DNA from: Haloferax sp. Q22
GTDB lineage: Archaea; Halobacteriota; Halobacteria; Halobacteriales; Haloferacaceae
Assembly: GCF_001482285.1 (NCBI RefSeq)
Contig: NZ_LOEP01000012.1
Span: 1 to 56,511 of the forward strand
Length of the DNA stretch: 56,511 bases
Direction: 5' to 3'
Numbering within the stretch: position 1 is the stretch's first letter; every line of letters begins with the position of its first letter. The notes beneath the pieces were generated by a model. It did not search any database. It was not told the origin of the DNA and saw only the letters and a list, made by a program, of their open reading frames with translations. Shown piece by piece: positions 8,369-17,776 of the stretch. The translations under genes and the position numbers were made by a program.

Positions 8369-11300
8369 ATGAGGATCCTCGGTGAGAGATATTTCTCCGT
8401 AGCTGCAGCACTCATCGTGTTCTCCATTCTGTTAGTGCCTTCTGCTACAGCACAGTCTCAAGACTTGGAGGTAGAGGGCTTGGAAGCGGAGAACGTTAAC
8501 ACGTCCTTCGAGAGCGATAGTATCGGTTTCTCCACCTCGTATATGAATCAGTCTTTGTCCCCTAGACAGGTGTTTGTACCTCAGGAGCTTGAGGACGACT
8601 TGGACGCTTTCACCTACAGTCTCCAGTCTTTCGACGAGGATGAGTGGCCGGGAGTCGAGGCACAGCTGTTTCTGCAGATCCAGTACGGAGGCAGGTACAG
8701 CAGCGACTACCCTACATCCGAGTTATCAACAGTGCTTGGAGACAATCAGACGGAGACAGGGAATCTCACCTCACATCAGTACATCTACAGCAACTATGAC
8801 TACGTGAGAACGTCTAACAGCACTTCTGAAGTATTCGATATGGGTTTACAGGACGGGCCAACCCGGTTCGATATCAACGTCAAGTCCCACTACGAGCACC
8901 TGATCATCGAATACCAGGTCCTGCAGAACGTCTCGGTGAACGGGTCATCGAATACATCGGAGAAGGTGGTGTGGGAAACAGAAGACGTCTACAGCGGAAA
9001 CGACACAGAATTGCTCACTACAGAAGCCGGACTCAGGCGTGAAGGAGATAAGGTCTACAATACCATTACTTACGACAATCTGTATGAACCACAGGAAAGC
9101 GAACTGGTCTACTTTGTAACTCCGAAAAATGCCTCAATCGACTATATCGACTTCAACCGCTTAGAACACGAACAGGTTGACAAAGGTCTTGGTACGGCGT
9201 TAGAGGAAGCTGAGAATACGGGGATCGACCAGGATCTGATTATACAGGATACCGAGGCCTTCGATTATCGAGTTTACAACGTATCCTTCCCTGCAGACAG
9301 TAACAGAACTATCGAAGCAGAATACAGCTATGACCCACAGATAAGGGTGCAGGAAGACGGTGTAACAAGGTTCAGATCACCTAAAGAGATCTATACTTAC
9401 ATAATCGGGTCAGCCTCCGTAATAGGTACAGATAGTTACTCTAGTTGGGGCAGTTACAATTACGACATACCTGACAGTGCTGATTTCCTGAACGTTACTT
9501 TATACGGAGCAGGAGGAGGCAGCGGGGGAGACGACCAAGAGTTTTATGACTATGATGGGGGTTCTGGAGGGCTCGGAGGATATGTTAAGGCACAGATTGA
9601 TTTGTCTTCTACTGATGCAGGTTCTTTAGAGGTTAATGTCGGGGAGCGGGGCGGAAACGGAGGAAATTATCAAAGCTATGGGGAATCGTCAGGTGGTGGG
9701 GGCGGAGGTGCGACATCTGTGTTTCTCGGTGATTCTGTTAAAGCAGTGGCAGGTGGTGGGGGCGGAGGTGGAGGTAGTGATAGTTCAGAAGGTTATGGAG
9801 GTGCGGGAGGTGCGGGAGGAAACGGTAATGGTACAGATGGAGAGAACGGTACAAATAGCTACGAAAACCGGTATACAAATGCTGGTATCGGTGGATGGGG
9901 TGTAGGAGCTTGCTGTGGAGGAAGCGGCGGATTTTCGTACGATAACTCTGACGGGACAGACGGTAGCCCTGGGTCTCAGCAAGTATTCAATGGGGCAACG
10001 CTTCTTTCGGAGAATACTGGCGGTGGAAACTCTGGTGATGGCCAGGTTGAGATAACCGCTATCAGAACCACGCCCCCTCCTGATCTTTCTTCGGAGTCGC
10101 CTGCTGACGGCAGTACTGTGTCTTCTCCTGTTAATTTCAAGTTCAATGCAAGCTGCTTCAGCACCGGTGGGTGTAGCAATGCCTCTCTTCTTATGAACTA
10201 TACAGCGAATGTTACGGAGGCCTTCCTAACCGACACCCAGAACCAGTGGAATCAAGGAAGTTTCTTAGAGACAGTTGCTTCGAGCGGCCGCATAGAGTTA
10301 GCTACAGAAGACATAATAGATAGATTTACAGACGGAGACTATTCCAGCAACCCGTCTTGGACTCATAACGGTATAGGTTCAGCTACAGTAGGTTCATATA
10401 CTCAGCCAGACGGTACATCAGGCCAAGTATTAGACATCGACATGAACTCACAGGCAACAGAAAGTATCGTAACCCTTGACCATACCTCCTCTAACCCTGT
10501 TAAAGACTTTACATGGGTTGGGTCATTCAAGAAACCAAGCGGGGAAAACCATGCAGACGGAGGAATTGCCTTCAGAAGACAAGGGCCAGACACATACTAT
10601 ATTCTAAGAGACGGTTCAGGAGGAAGTAACCTAAGGTTTGCAAAATTCAACGGCTGCGACTCAGGAAGTTGTTCTACAGGCCTCAACAGCGTATCATTCA
10701 GTGGTTGCTCAGGAACAGGAGGACAATGGTGCGACATAAAGCTCGTAGTAAACGGTAACACCTTCACAGCATACTCAAAAAACCCCTCAGAGACAAGCTG
10801 GACACAAGAGATGCAGGTTTCAGACTCGACCATAACCTCAGCAGGTTCAATAGCTATTGGAGCAAACCTAAACAGCAAAGGAACAACGAACAGAAGAATG
10901 CTGTTCGACAACCAGAAACTCCTAAACCAAGGATACAGCAGCGAAGGACAGTACACTTCTAAACTATTTTCATCGTCAACTTCAATAGACTGGACTAGCT
11001 CAGATATTCAAAGCAACGTACCAACAAGTACCTCGGTAGAACTTGACTATGGTACTAATGAGTCCGGGACGTGGACGTACTACGATACTGTAGACCAGCT
11101 TCCAAAAAGCAGGTATGCACGGTTCAACGCCACTCTGTCCACCAGTGATTCATCGGTTACGCCTACGGTTGATTCTGTAGAGTTGGAGACGTTGAAGAAA
11201 GAGGAAGTCTGGAGAAGCGTCAACTCTACATCTGACGTTCAAAATGGTACTACGAACAGTATCGGGTTCAACTTCTCCACTTTGCCGAGTGAGAACTCTC

Positions 11301-13417
11301 TGCCACAGACTTTTGACTGGAACGTCCAAGTCGAGCAGAGTGACGGGCAGAGTGCGTTCGCTGACTCGAATGATTCGGTTACAGTGGTTGGGGATACCAG
11401 TGGTCCGAACTGGTTCAATCTGCAGACTAATGCCTCGGATGAAGGGGTCTTACAGACCAAGTCCTTGAACATCTCCGCAAGCTGGAGGGATAACGTTTCA
11501 GGACTCGAAGAGGCGTTTCTGGCGACGAACGAGACCGGGACGTGGAAGAACTACACCGGTAAAGAGGGTTCTTGGAGTGTCGGTGAGACCCGGAATTATA
11601 CGTTCAACGGTCCTTCTGCTGAGAACTCCAGTTACAATGTTTCTCTGGACCCAGGTAAGTACCGTGTCACGGTTTACGGAGCAAACGGAGGCTCTAAACA
11701 GTTCAGTGGAGGAAAAGGAGGCTATATCAAAGGACAATTCAAATCCTTCACTTCTCAGGATTTGAGTATCTGGGTAGGTGAAAAAGGAGAAGATGGCGGA
11801 GGATCATCTAATCAGGGTGGCTGGGGCAGACATTTTGGAGGGGACGGCGGCATATGGGATACAGGATTTGGAATTAGACGTGGAGGTGCAGGAGGCGGTT
11901 CAACTGAAATTCTTTTAGACAGAACACTGGTTGCCGCTGCTGACGCAGGTGGAGGATCTGGAGGCACAGATTCATGTGACACTCAAGCAGTGGGCGGGGG
12001 AGGAGGAGCCAGAGGAGGACAAGGAGGGACGGATGGGTATCATCCAGGAGAAGATGCTGGAGGCGAAGGGTTGGGAGGAGACGGAAGTCACTGTACGCCT
12101 CCAGAAGACGGTGGTCAGGAAGCAGGAACTGCGTTGACTGTTTTAGAGCAGGAAACGGGCGGCTCTACGAGAGATACTCGGAGCAACGGGTATGTCACAG
12201 TTGAGTACGTCGAGCCTCCTACAGTCGAAAAGTTTGACGGCGAGACCGGTGAGAGGGTGGTCTCTGATTTTGTTTGGAAGAATGAATCCTTTACCGGGAA
12301 TCTGGGCTACAGGATCTATGCCAGGGATGGTGCTGGGAACTGGAATCGGACGGAGACCGGATCTGTCCAGGTTCAAGGAGTTGTAACTTCAAGTATTAAT
12401 GACTCTGTCAATCTTTCCGGGTCAACCAGCAGCTACGGAGAGTTCTTCGGAGACAGTAGTGTAGCGGTCTCTCTGTCTGAAGCTGTTTCCTCACTGGCCT
12501 CCACCACAGAAATCTTTCAGGATAAGTTTGGGGTCACCGCTGACGTCGAGGACAACGTCACCGCATTCAGTCAAATAACTACACCGGTCACGGTCTCCCT
12601 GGAGATCTCTTCCCTTGGGTACACCGAAGACAACCAAACCGATACAGTCCCGGTAACCGGTTCCACAGACTCCCAAGTCATGGTATCAGACAAGGCGTTA
12701 GATACCATCAACGTCAGTACAGAGGTGAAGGTCCTCGGTATCTCAGCCCGCGAGACCCTCAACTCGACAATCCAACTAAGCACAGGTACCATCGGCCAAG
12801 GAATTATCGACGAAGAACTCTCCTCCACGATAGCTGTCACGGTCGACGATATCACCGATACAGTATCAGAACATACCTCGCTAACGAGCAAAGTCGACGT
12901 CACCGACCAAAACCAAGACCAAGTGAACGCCTCCGACAGCACCACTGCCAGTATACAGGTCAACGAAGAAGTCTCCACATACGCAGAGAAATTCGGAGAG
13001 CTACTCACACCGGTAAACGTAGCAACCAAGACAGACTCACAGGGAACCGCTTCAACCCAGTTATACACCGACATCGGATTGTCCACAACTCTTGAGACAG
13101 GTGTACTGGCATTAGACTACATCTCCACAGCAATCAACATCGATGAGATCTGCTGGGCCGGAAGTCCATGTTACCAGGATATCACAGGAAACCAGACAGG
13201 GAACCAGACCCAACAACAGCCCGGTGATGGGACCGGAGTGATCGGAGGCGACGAACCTATCACCATCATCAAGCCCGTCCCTATCGAGAGAAGTCTCCCT
13301 GAGTGGATGCAGATTTACTACCAGCAGCACAGAAACGCTATACATGGTTTCGGTCTGTTCCTGTTAGCGGCTACTGGTTTCCTGTCCCTGCGGAAGATCC
13401 TACGATTCATTTTATAA
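8369..13417 (+). CDS. Giant glycine-rich cell-surface protein (putative adhesin)
   Basis: A 1682-aa secreted protein. A signal peptide occupies residues 1-29 (ends ATAQ). Two glycine-rich domains lie at about 378-555 and 1077-1277, each beginning with a strand pattern like YGAGGG and running through G-repeat stretches, as in ALK-type Gly-rich domains and some phage tail adhesins. A LamG/concanavalin-like beta sandwich is likely at about 640-845. Residues 1337-1590 are a Thr/Val/Ser repeat array, and the last TM is near 1655-1677. N-glycosylation sequons are abundant. The one-TM C-terminal anchor puts nearly all of it outside the cell, where it probably binds surfaces or partner cells. No frameshift is visible. 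Confidence 0.8.
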   Translation: MRILGERYFSVAAALIVFSILLVPSATAQSQDLEVEGLEAENVNTSFESDSIGFSTSYMNQSLSPRQVFVPQELEDDLDAFTYSLQSFDEDEWPGVEAQLFLQIQYGGRYSSDYPTSELSTVLGDNQTETGNLTSHQYIYSNYDYVRTSNSTSEVFDMGLQDGPTRFDINVKSHYEHLIIEYQVLQNVSVNGSSNTSEKVVWETEDVYSGNDTELLTTEAGLRREGDKVYNTITYDNLYEPQESELVYFVTPKNASIDYIDFNRLEHEQVDKGLGTALEEAENTGIDQDLIIQDTEAFDYRVYNVSFPADSNRTIEAEYSYDPQIRVQEDGVTRFRSPKEIYTYIIGSASVIGTDSYSSWGSYNYDIPDSADFLNVTLYGAGGGSGGDDQEFYDYDGGSGGLGGYVKAQIDLSSTDAGSLEVNVGERGGNGGNYQSYGESSGGGGGGATSVFLGDSVKAVAGGGGGGGGSDSSEGYGGAGGAGGNGNGTDGENGTNSYENRYTNAGIGGWGVGACCGGSGGFSYDNSDGTDGSPGSQQVFNGATLLSENTGGGNSGDGQVEITAIRTTPPPDLSSESPADGSTVSSPVNFKFNASCFSTGGCSNASLLMNYTANVTEAFLTDTQNQWNQGSFLETVASSGRIELATEDIIDRFTDGDYSSNPSWTHNGIGSATVGSYTQPDGTSGQVLDIDMNSQATESIVTLDHTSSNPVKDFTWVGSFKKPSGENHADGGIAFRRQGPDTYYILRDGSGGSNLRFAKFNGCDSGSCSTGLNSVSFSGCSGTGGQWCDIKLVVNGNTFTAYSKNPSETSWTQEMQVSDSTITSAGSIAIGANLNSKGTTNRRMLFDNQKLLNQGYSSEGQYTSKLFSSSTSIDWTSSDIQSNVPTSTSVELDYGTNESGTWTYYDTVDQLPKSRYARFNATLSTSDSSVTPTVDSVELETLKKEEVWRSVNSTSDVQNGTTNSIGFNFSTLPSENSLPQTFDWNVQVEQSDGQSAFADSNDSVTVVGDTSGPNWFNLQTNASDEGVLQTKSLNISASWRDNVSGLEEAFLATNETGTWKNYTGKEGSWSVGETRNYTFNGPSAENSSYNVSLDPGKYRVTVYGANGGSKQFSGGKGGYIKGQFKSFTSQDLSIWVGEKGEDGGGSSNQGGWGRHFGGDGGIWDTGFGIRRGGAGGGSTEILLDRTLVAAADAGGGSGGTDSCDTQAVGGGGGARGGQGGTDGYHPGEDAGGEGLGGDGSHCTPPEDGGQEAGTALTVLEQETGGSTRDTRSNGYVTVEYVEPPTVEKFDGETGERVVSDFVWKNESFTGNLGYRIYARDGAGNWNRTETGSVQVQGVVTSSINDSVNLSGSTSSYGEFFGDSSVAVSLSEAVSSLASTTEIFQDKFGVTADVEDNVTAFSQITTPVTVSLEISSLGYTEDNQTDTVPVTGSTDSQVMVSDKALDTINVSTEVKVLGISARETLNSTIQLSTGTIGQGIIDEELSSTIAVTVDDITDTVSEHTSLTSKVDVTDQNQDQVNASDSTTASIQVNEEVSTYAEKFGELLTPVNVATKTDSQGTASTQLYTDIGLSTTLETGVLALDYISTAINIDEICWAGSPCYQDITGNQTGNQTQQQPGDGTGVIGGDEPITIIKPVPIERSLPEWMQIYYQQHRNAIHGFGLFLLAATGFLSLRKILRFIL

Positions 13418-13434
13418 ACAGGCTTTCAGAATTA

Positions 13435-13839
13435 TTGGTTAGAAAGAGGCAGAGATACCTTATCGAATACGTCGAGAAGAACGGAACCGACTATAGAATC
13501 ACTGAGCACGTCAAGCTCCGGTGGACAATGCGAATACAACCTTCTAAAGACCTGAAGCAGAAGCATATCGAGAACACTACTCGGGTCAATCTTCCTGATG
13601 GCTACAACCGAGGGCTCTGGAACCAGGAAAGAGAAGCTGTCTTTCTCGTCTCAAAGGACGGTACCGTAACCACCGTCATCCCAGAAGAAGATATCCCGGA
13701 AGATCACACCGGTCTCAGCGAGGACATGGGCCGATGCAGGAACTGCGAGGCCTTGATCATGGAAGAATGCCAGTTAGACAGCTGTCGTTGGTGCGGAGAA
13801 TCAGACTACGAAGAACCAGTGACCTCGCTCAACGGTTGA
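13435..13839 (+). CDS. Basic protein with C-terminal zinc finger
   Basis: A 134-aa protein. I place the start at TTG 13435, about 24 nt after the TATA box TTTATAAA, because the open frame upstream overlaps the giant protein and has no protein character. The first 90 residues are basic, and residues 98-118 carry CRNC...CQLDSCRWC, a compact zinc-binding knuckle. Its 3' end overlaps the convergent HalOD1 gene by 34 bp. Possibly a nucleic-acid-binding regulator. Confidence 0.55.
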   Translation: MVRKRQRYLIEYVEKNGTDYRITEHVKLRWTMRIQPSKDLKQKHIENTTRVNLPDGYNRGLWNQEREAVFLVSKDGTVTTVIPEEDIPEDHTGLSEDMGRCRNCEALIMEECQLDSCRWCGESDYEEPVTSLNG

Positions 13840-14135
13840 AGCCGGATCTCCTCTACTCTGTAATCCACGTCCACCTGGAAACCTTCATAATGGAACCGGA
13901 CAAGGCCTTCCCTCTGCCCTGTCGCATCCGAATCCTCAAACAATGCCTCCAAAGACCGTGGATCAACAGCTTGATCCAAAGTCTCCAGCTCTAAGGGGTC
14001 CTCGTCCTTGATCGTAGCCACGGTTTCGATGACGGCTATGCTCACCTTCTCCCCTTCTTGGTGAAAACTGGAACGATACTCTCCTTCCTCTGGATAGAAC
14101 TCTACGGTCCTATCAAGATCACAGCTGCCAGACAT
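13806..14135 (-). CDS. HalOD1-domain protein
   Basis: A 109-aa protein that matches my memory of the halobacterial output domain HalOD1: the VIETVATI strand-helix, then LETLDQAVDPRSLEALF, then a V-x-F-x-Y-x-G-F-x-V hairpin. HalOD1 is found almost only in haloarchaea, usually as a small standalone protein or at the end of response regulators. The role is regulatory but not biochemically defined. The gene is convergent with and overlaps the zinc-finger gene by 34 bp. It is the best taxonomic pointer to a halophilic archaeal host in the window. Confidence 0.7.
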   Translation of the reverse strand: MSGSCDLDRTVEFYPEEGEYRSSFHQEGEKVSIAVIETVATIKDEDPLELETLDQAVDPRSLEALFEDSDATGQREGLVRFHYEGFQVDVDYRVEEIRLQPLSEVTGSS

Positions 14136-14170
14136 CCAGATAGGTGAACAGGTAACGCTTGGAGACCTAA

Positions 14171-14554
14171 TTATTCTCCGTCTTCCGAACCATACGTTCC
14201 TACTGGTTCATTGAGTGATGCTGCGACCAGTTCGTTGTCCTCGTCCCACTCAGCAGCGTACCGAGTCGTAACTTCAGGGACGAGATCGAATCTTCGAAGG
14301 AAAGCCGAGGGGGTTACACTGCCGCCTCCCTCCGACCTGCTGATAGTATACGAGTGCTCCGTTCCTTCCTCCACAGGCTCCAACCCGATCCTGTCGTTAT
14401 CCTCATCGAAGTGCAGGACCACGGCATCACTGTCCTCGAACCACTCGCTCATAGCGGCCTTGCTGATACCGATGGATCCAGACTTCCTGAGCGAGATCCT
14501 GGGCTGACTGCTTGCTTCCATCGAACCCGTATCCTCGAAGCGTTCAAATCCCAT
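14171..14554 (-). CDS. Conserved haloarchaeal-type small acidic protein
   Basis: A protein of about 127 aa from the ATG at 14554. The frame opens further upstream, but that part is Ser/Phe-rich and unlike the rest, and a weak A/T box sits about 28 nt before 14554. The body (ISLRKSGSIGISKAAMSEWF, then VVLHFDEDNDRIGLEPVEEG, then a SRSEGGGSVTP turn) looks like a short DNA- or protein-binding beta domain that I recall as a recurrent hypothetical in haloarchaeal plasmids and viruses. Function unknown. It may be co-transcribed with the HalOD1 gene. Confidence 0.6.
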   Translation of the reverse strand: MGFERFEDTGSMEASSQPRISLRKSGSIGISKAAMSEWFEDSDAVVLHFDEDNDRIGLEPVEEGTEHSYTISRSEGGGSVTPSAFLRRFDLVPEVTTRYAAEWDEDNELVAASLNEPVGTYGSEDGE

Positions 14555-14691
14555 ATTCAGATAGAAACTAGAACTGGGGCTTACAAAGAATCTACCGGGA
14601 ACCGCAGATCCGTCTGAAGAAAAATATACAAGGGAAAATAGATCCATGTTTCCAACCAGACAGGGGTAGGGTATGGAAGGAAGATACCGGG

Positions 14692-15465
14692 TTAGTCCCG
14701 TGCCACTACCTGCTTAACCTTCTCCTTGACCGAATCCATCTGATTCCCTGCCCCAGGCGAGACAGTACTGGATCCCTGGAAAGAGAAACTGGAATTGATC
14801 TTTTTCGCCTCCGACTTACTACCATCTCTATCGTAGAACTTGACCGCAGAATTAACAAATTGTTCTAAGCTATCGAAGTGCCGGTTCACCTTCTTCGAGT
14901 GCTTGAACATCGACTTCAATACGTCCGGATCTGTAGGTGGGTACGCACAGTTCTGCAGTTGGATCTCGTTCGCAACCTTCTCGATATACCCTGGTTCGAT
15001 CCTTTCCTGAAAATCCTCGTAGTCGCTGAGATCCAGGTCCTGGGCCTTGGTCCAGATGATATGCTTGAGAAGATCCCGGTCGTTGCGGGCCTCCATCCTG
15101 TTCTCGAGGATTCCACGAACCAATTTGTGGGTGTTCTTGTAGCTGTGTTCGATGCCCATGATCTTGATATCGTATTTCCCACAGCTGTCAGCGTCGACGT
15201 ACTCAAGTCCTCTCTTGGAGGGACTGGCAGGGTTCGGCCTGGAAACAGGTGTCAACGGGTCAAACCGGATGTAGTCTTCCTCGATCTCGATGATCGTGGA
15301 TTCAGCTATGACTCGCTGTCCTGTGGAGAACAAGATCTTCTTCCCCGCCTTCGTCTTCTCAGGTTTCCCATCGAGGTCTCTGTAGTAGCAGAAACGCCCG
15401 TCGAAATTCGGGGACAGTTTGCTTTTGATATCTTCCCGGGTTTCCTGTACGAGCACATCCTTCAC
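14692..15465 (-). CDS. Hypothetical protein with PUA/ASCH-like region
   Basis: A 257-aa protein starting at GTG. Residues about 20-95 (GKKILFSTGQRVIAE, then an acidic strand and RFDPLTPV) resemble the barrel of PUA/ASCH/EVE-type RNA- or modified-base-binding domains; I base this on pattern only. The rest is helical and polar with a Lys-rich end. Its start overlaps the stop of a 31-aa ORF. It belongs to the minus-strand operon that runs from the tRNA block to about 14.7 kb. Confidence 0.55.
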   Translation of the reverse strand: MKDVLVQETREDIKSKLSPNFDGRFCYYRDLDGKPEKTKAGKKILFSTGQRVIAESTIIEIEEDYIRFDPLTPVSRPNPASPSKRGLEYVDADSCGKYDIKIMGIEHSYKNTHKLVRGILENRMEARNDRDLLKHIIWTKAQDLDLSDYEDFQERIEPGYIEKVANEIQLQNCAYPPTDPDVLKSMFKHSKKVNRHFDSLEQFVNSAVKFYDRDGSKSEAKKINSSFSFQGSSTVSPGAGNQMDSVKEKVKQVVARD

Positions 15466-15557
15466 TGCGTCATCACTTCATGGAAGGCCTCTTTGAGCTC
15501 GGCCAAGGAAACCCGGCGGGAGTGATCTCTGTTCACACCGGATGCAGTTTCTTCCAT
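15462..15557 (-). CDS. Small ORF, 31 aa
   Basis: An ATG-initiated 31-residue frame whose TGA overlaps the GTG of the next gene (GTGA). Its C-terminal half forms a plausible amphipathic helix (SLAELKEAFHEVM). The only support is the overlap and the codon pattern, so it may be a leader peptide for coupling. Confidence 0.35.
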   Translation of the reverse strand: MEETASGVNRDHSRRVSLAELKEAFHEVMTQ

Positions 15558-15651
15558 AACTTCAAAACGCACCTTTGCCGGCGTCTGTACAGATTTTAGC
15601 GTTTGCTATCTTTTCTAAATCCTTAACGTAGAACGAGATTCTTTGTCCACC

Positions 15652-16437
15652 TTAGAATTGGTTTACCGAGGGCTGTTTTTCTTCTTTTTCCCTATCCTCG
15701 TTCTGTTGGTCGACGTCGTCCGAGCTCTCCTCCTGTTGGCTGTCTTCCTGATCCTCCAGGTACTCTTCTTCATCGATGCCAGGCGGGAAGAGATACTCCT
15801 GTCCATCCTCGCTGACCCAGACACCGTCCTCGTTCTTCTTGTACTCGACGCCGTCCATCGTCATTGTCTCCCGGTCCTCAGAATCCTCTTCTGAATCGTC
15901 TACAGCGTCTTCGGAATCGGTACCGGAGTCCTCGTCTTCACTGCCGTACAGCAATTCGCCGGGTTCCGGAGAATCCTCATCGTCCTCTTCGTCATCGACC
16001 TCATTCTCGTCCTGCTGTTCCTCGACCTCCTCGGAGTCTTCATCTCCCTCAGAGCCCTCGATATCCTGTCGATCCAAATGCTTCTCTGCAATCTTCACAG
16101 GAGTCGCCTTCTTAGAACTGTAGTCATCAAGCAATTCCTCGATATACTCCTGACTACGGCTCACATCTTTTTTCTCCAGGAGATCCGGATCATCGTCCTC
16201 AGGATCCTCCAAGAGTTCCGTGATGCGTGGTTTGACCAAGTTCGGGCCTTCAAACTGCGCCAATTCATTGCCTTGCTCGACGGCGAGAAAAGCGTGGACC
16301 TCCTTCGGAGTCGGCCAATACCCCTTCTCATCATAGAAATTCCGCACCGCCATGAACGCCAGTTCCTGTCTCTCCGAGATCTTGCCTTCCTCCTTCAACT
16401 CGTAGTAAGCATTGATACTCGTCATCTGAACACTCAC
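15652..16437 (-). CDS. Winged-helix N-terminus with long acidic tail
   Basis: A 261-aa protein. Residues 8-65 look like a helix-turn-helix of the type found in phage replication or regulatory proteins (SERQELAFMAVRNFY...WPTPKEVHAFL). Residues 120-261 are an extremely acidic Asp/Glu/Ser tail with a short ordered island (MTMDGVEYKKNEDGVWV). The GTG start overlaps the stop of a small ORF. A single-strand-binding or replication-accessory role is possible; the acidic tail is also usual for halophilic proteins. Confidence 0.6.
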   Translation of the reverse strand: MSVQMTSINAYYELKEEGKISERQELAFMAVRNFYDEKGYWPTPKEVHAFLAVEQGNELAQFEGPNLVKPRITELLEDPEDDDPDLLEKKDVSRSQEYIEELLDDYSSKKATPVKIAEKHLDRQDIEGSEGDEDSEEVEEQQDENEVDDEEDDEDSPEPGELLYGSEDEDSGTDSEDAVDDSEEDSEDRETMTMDGVEYKKNEDGVWVSEDGQEYLFPPGIDEEEYLEDQEDSQQEESSDDVDQQNEDREKEEKQPSVNQF

Positions 16438-16523
16438 TGAGGACTCTCACCTCCATTCAGGTAGTCTAAGGTTTTCCGTAGGCTTTCTCGAATCTTCTTT
16501 TCGTTGCGTAGAAAATCAACCAA
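16434..16523 (-). pseudogene. Probable 3' part of a small gene split by the LAGLIDADG gene
   Basis: A 29-codon frame (LVDFLRNEKKIRESLRKTLD, then YLNGGESPQ) begins at TTG just inside the 3' end of the homing endonuclease and ends overlapping the GTG of the 261-aa gene. Its charged, helical composition matches the 38-codon frame on the other side of the endonuclease. Together they look like one small helical protein interrupted by insertion. It could instead be an independent mini-gene. Confidence 0.4.
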
Positions 16524-17415
16524 TTACAGATTCACCCTTCAGATAGAATTTTTTCTTCTTGACTCTATTATCATCAAACTCAATCCTGATATTTCCTTTT
16601 TCCGCCAATATTTTACAGTACTTCCTAATTGTCCGATCGCTATATCCGGAGAATCTCGCTAATTTTGCCTGATGTATCCCAGGATTATCTCTAATGACTT
16701 TTAGGAGCTGTTCTTGGAGTTCTTTGGGCGTGTGGTCAACCCGATATTTTTCTTGAGGCTCAATTCCTCTCGATTTTCGCGTGTTCCACTTATATTCGAA
16801 GCCTGGCGGAGGTTCTCCCATATATTCCAACAGTTCCTCTGTCTGATCCGCAGAAAAGCGGAATCCATTTTCTGCCTCAGTGAATTTTATCCCTGCCTTT
16901 TCAAATAACTCTCTAATTAAATCTATCTGGTTTTTTTGATCGAAGTTGGAAATTCGGGCTCTGCTTCTTGTTCCAGTGTAACGTGTATCTTCAGTAAGGT
17001 CTCCGTCACAAACGTACCACATCTTAGTTATAAGAGGACTCAACTCCAGAGACTCCGGGAATCTTTTTTCTCCGGAGCTGTACCAGTTGAGAAGCTGCTC
17101 TAACTGGGGATGACAAACTGTCGTTAAGATGTAGACTGTACCATTAGTCGGGTGAGGATCTGAATATTCTTTTACACCATTTGATAGAAGACCGAGTTCG
17201 GTGCCAACCCAATTCAAAAAGGTAGAGTTGATCATTTTCACAGTGAACTGAGGATTCCCATTTTCAGATTTCCGTCTTACATGGCCATCTCCAAGCAAGA
17301 TGCCTCGAAGAATATCTAACTGTCTTTCTGAGAACTGTGGATAACTGCAGTCTCCATCACGCCAGTGTCTCCCGATATTTACAAACTGTTCGTTGCATTC
17401 AGGGCATGTTTTCAA
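16516..17415 (-). CDS. LAGLIDADG homing endonuclease with zinc finger and HTH
   Basis: A 299-aa protein from TTG. An N-terminal zinc knuckle (CPECNEQF...C) is followed by the first LAGLIDADG motif (ILRGILLGDGHV, residues about 31-42) and a second degenerate one near residues 125-141 (SPLITKMWYVCDGDL), giving a two-motif monomeric enzyme. A C-terminal helix-turn-helix lies at about residues 245-285. The DNA is visibly richer in A/T than its neighbours. No intein splicing residues are present, so it is a free-standing endonuclease that probably inserted between two halves of a small gene. It would cut a specific DNA site to spread by homing. Confidence 0.75.
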   Translation of the reverse strand: MKTCPECNEQFVNIGRHWRDGDCSYPQFSERQLDILRGILLGDGHVRRKSENGNPQFTVKMINSTFLNWVGTELGLLSNGVKEYSDPHPTNGTVYILTTVCHPQLEQLLNWYSSGEKRFPESLELSPLITKMWYVCDGDLTEDTRYTGTRSRARISNFDQKNQIDLIRELFEKAGIKFTEAENGFRFSADQTEELLEYMGEPPPGFEYKWNTRKSRGIEPQEKYRVDHTPKELQEQLLKVIRDNPGIHQAKLARFSGYSDRTIRKYCKILAEKGNIRIEFDDNRVKKKKFYLKGESVIG

Positions 17416-17424
17416 CTCTCGGCA

Positions 17425-17541
17425 TCACGCTGTGAGGGAGAGAGTGGTCTTTCGACCTATTTTTTCGTCTTCGATTTTGCGGATTTCTGGGAGCCGTCGA
17501 AGCAGCTCCTTACGGTCTAGATCTGGTAGTTCGTCAGTCAA
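17425..17541 (-). pseudogene. Probable 5' part of the small gene split by the LAGLIDADG gene
   Basis: A 38-codon frame starting at TTG overlapping the stop of the 78-aa membrane protein (ATTGACTGA). It reads as a charged helix (LPDLDRKELLRRLPEIRKIE) and stops about 10 nt before the endonuclease start. The good coupling at its 5' end and the abrupt stop at the insertion fit a truncated gene. Confidence 0.4.
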
Positions 17542-17767
17542 TTACGGTTTCACCTTCTGGAACGTCGTCGTAAAGTCCGAGGACAGAACAGAGATAGAAC
17601 AGGCCAATCGTCCATGCGAGCAGGACGCCAGGAAGCAGTGAGTTAGCCAGTTGTCCAAGGCCAAGGCTCTGAATCAACGAGTTTAGCGCTAAGCCTTGAA
17701 GAATTACTACTGTCAGTACTGCCAGTGCTGCTCGTGTTGTCGGCGGCATAGATTCTAAGTTCTGCAC
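17534..17767 (-). CDS. Small two-TM membrane protein
   Basis: A 78-aa protein with hydrophobic segments at about residues 14-34 and 42-64 and an acidic C-terminal tail. The start is either GTG 17767 or the ATG seven codons later. It lies 10 bp downstream of the tRNA-like gene and leads the small-gene operon interrupted by the homing endonuclease. Function unknown. Confidence 0.5.
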   Translation of the reverse strand: MQNLESMPPTTRAALAVLTVVILQGLALNSLIQSLGLGQLANSLLPGVLLAWTIGLFYLCSVLGLYDDVPEGETVID

Positions 17768-17776
17768 CTCATGCGA

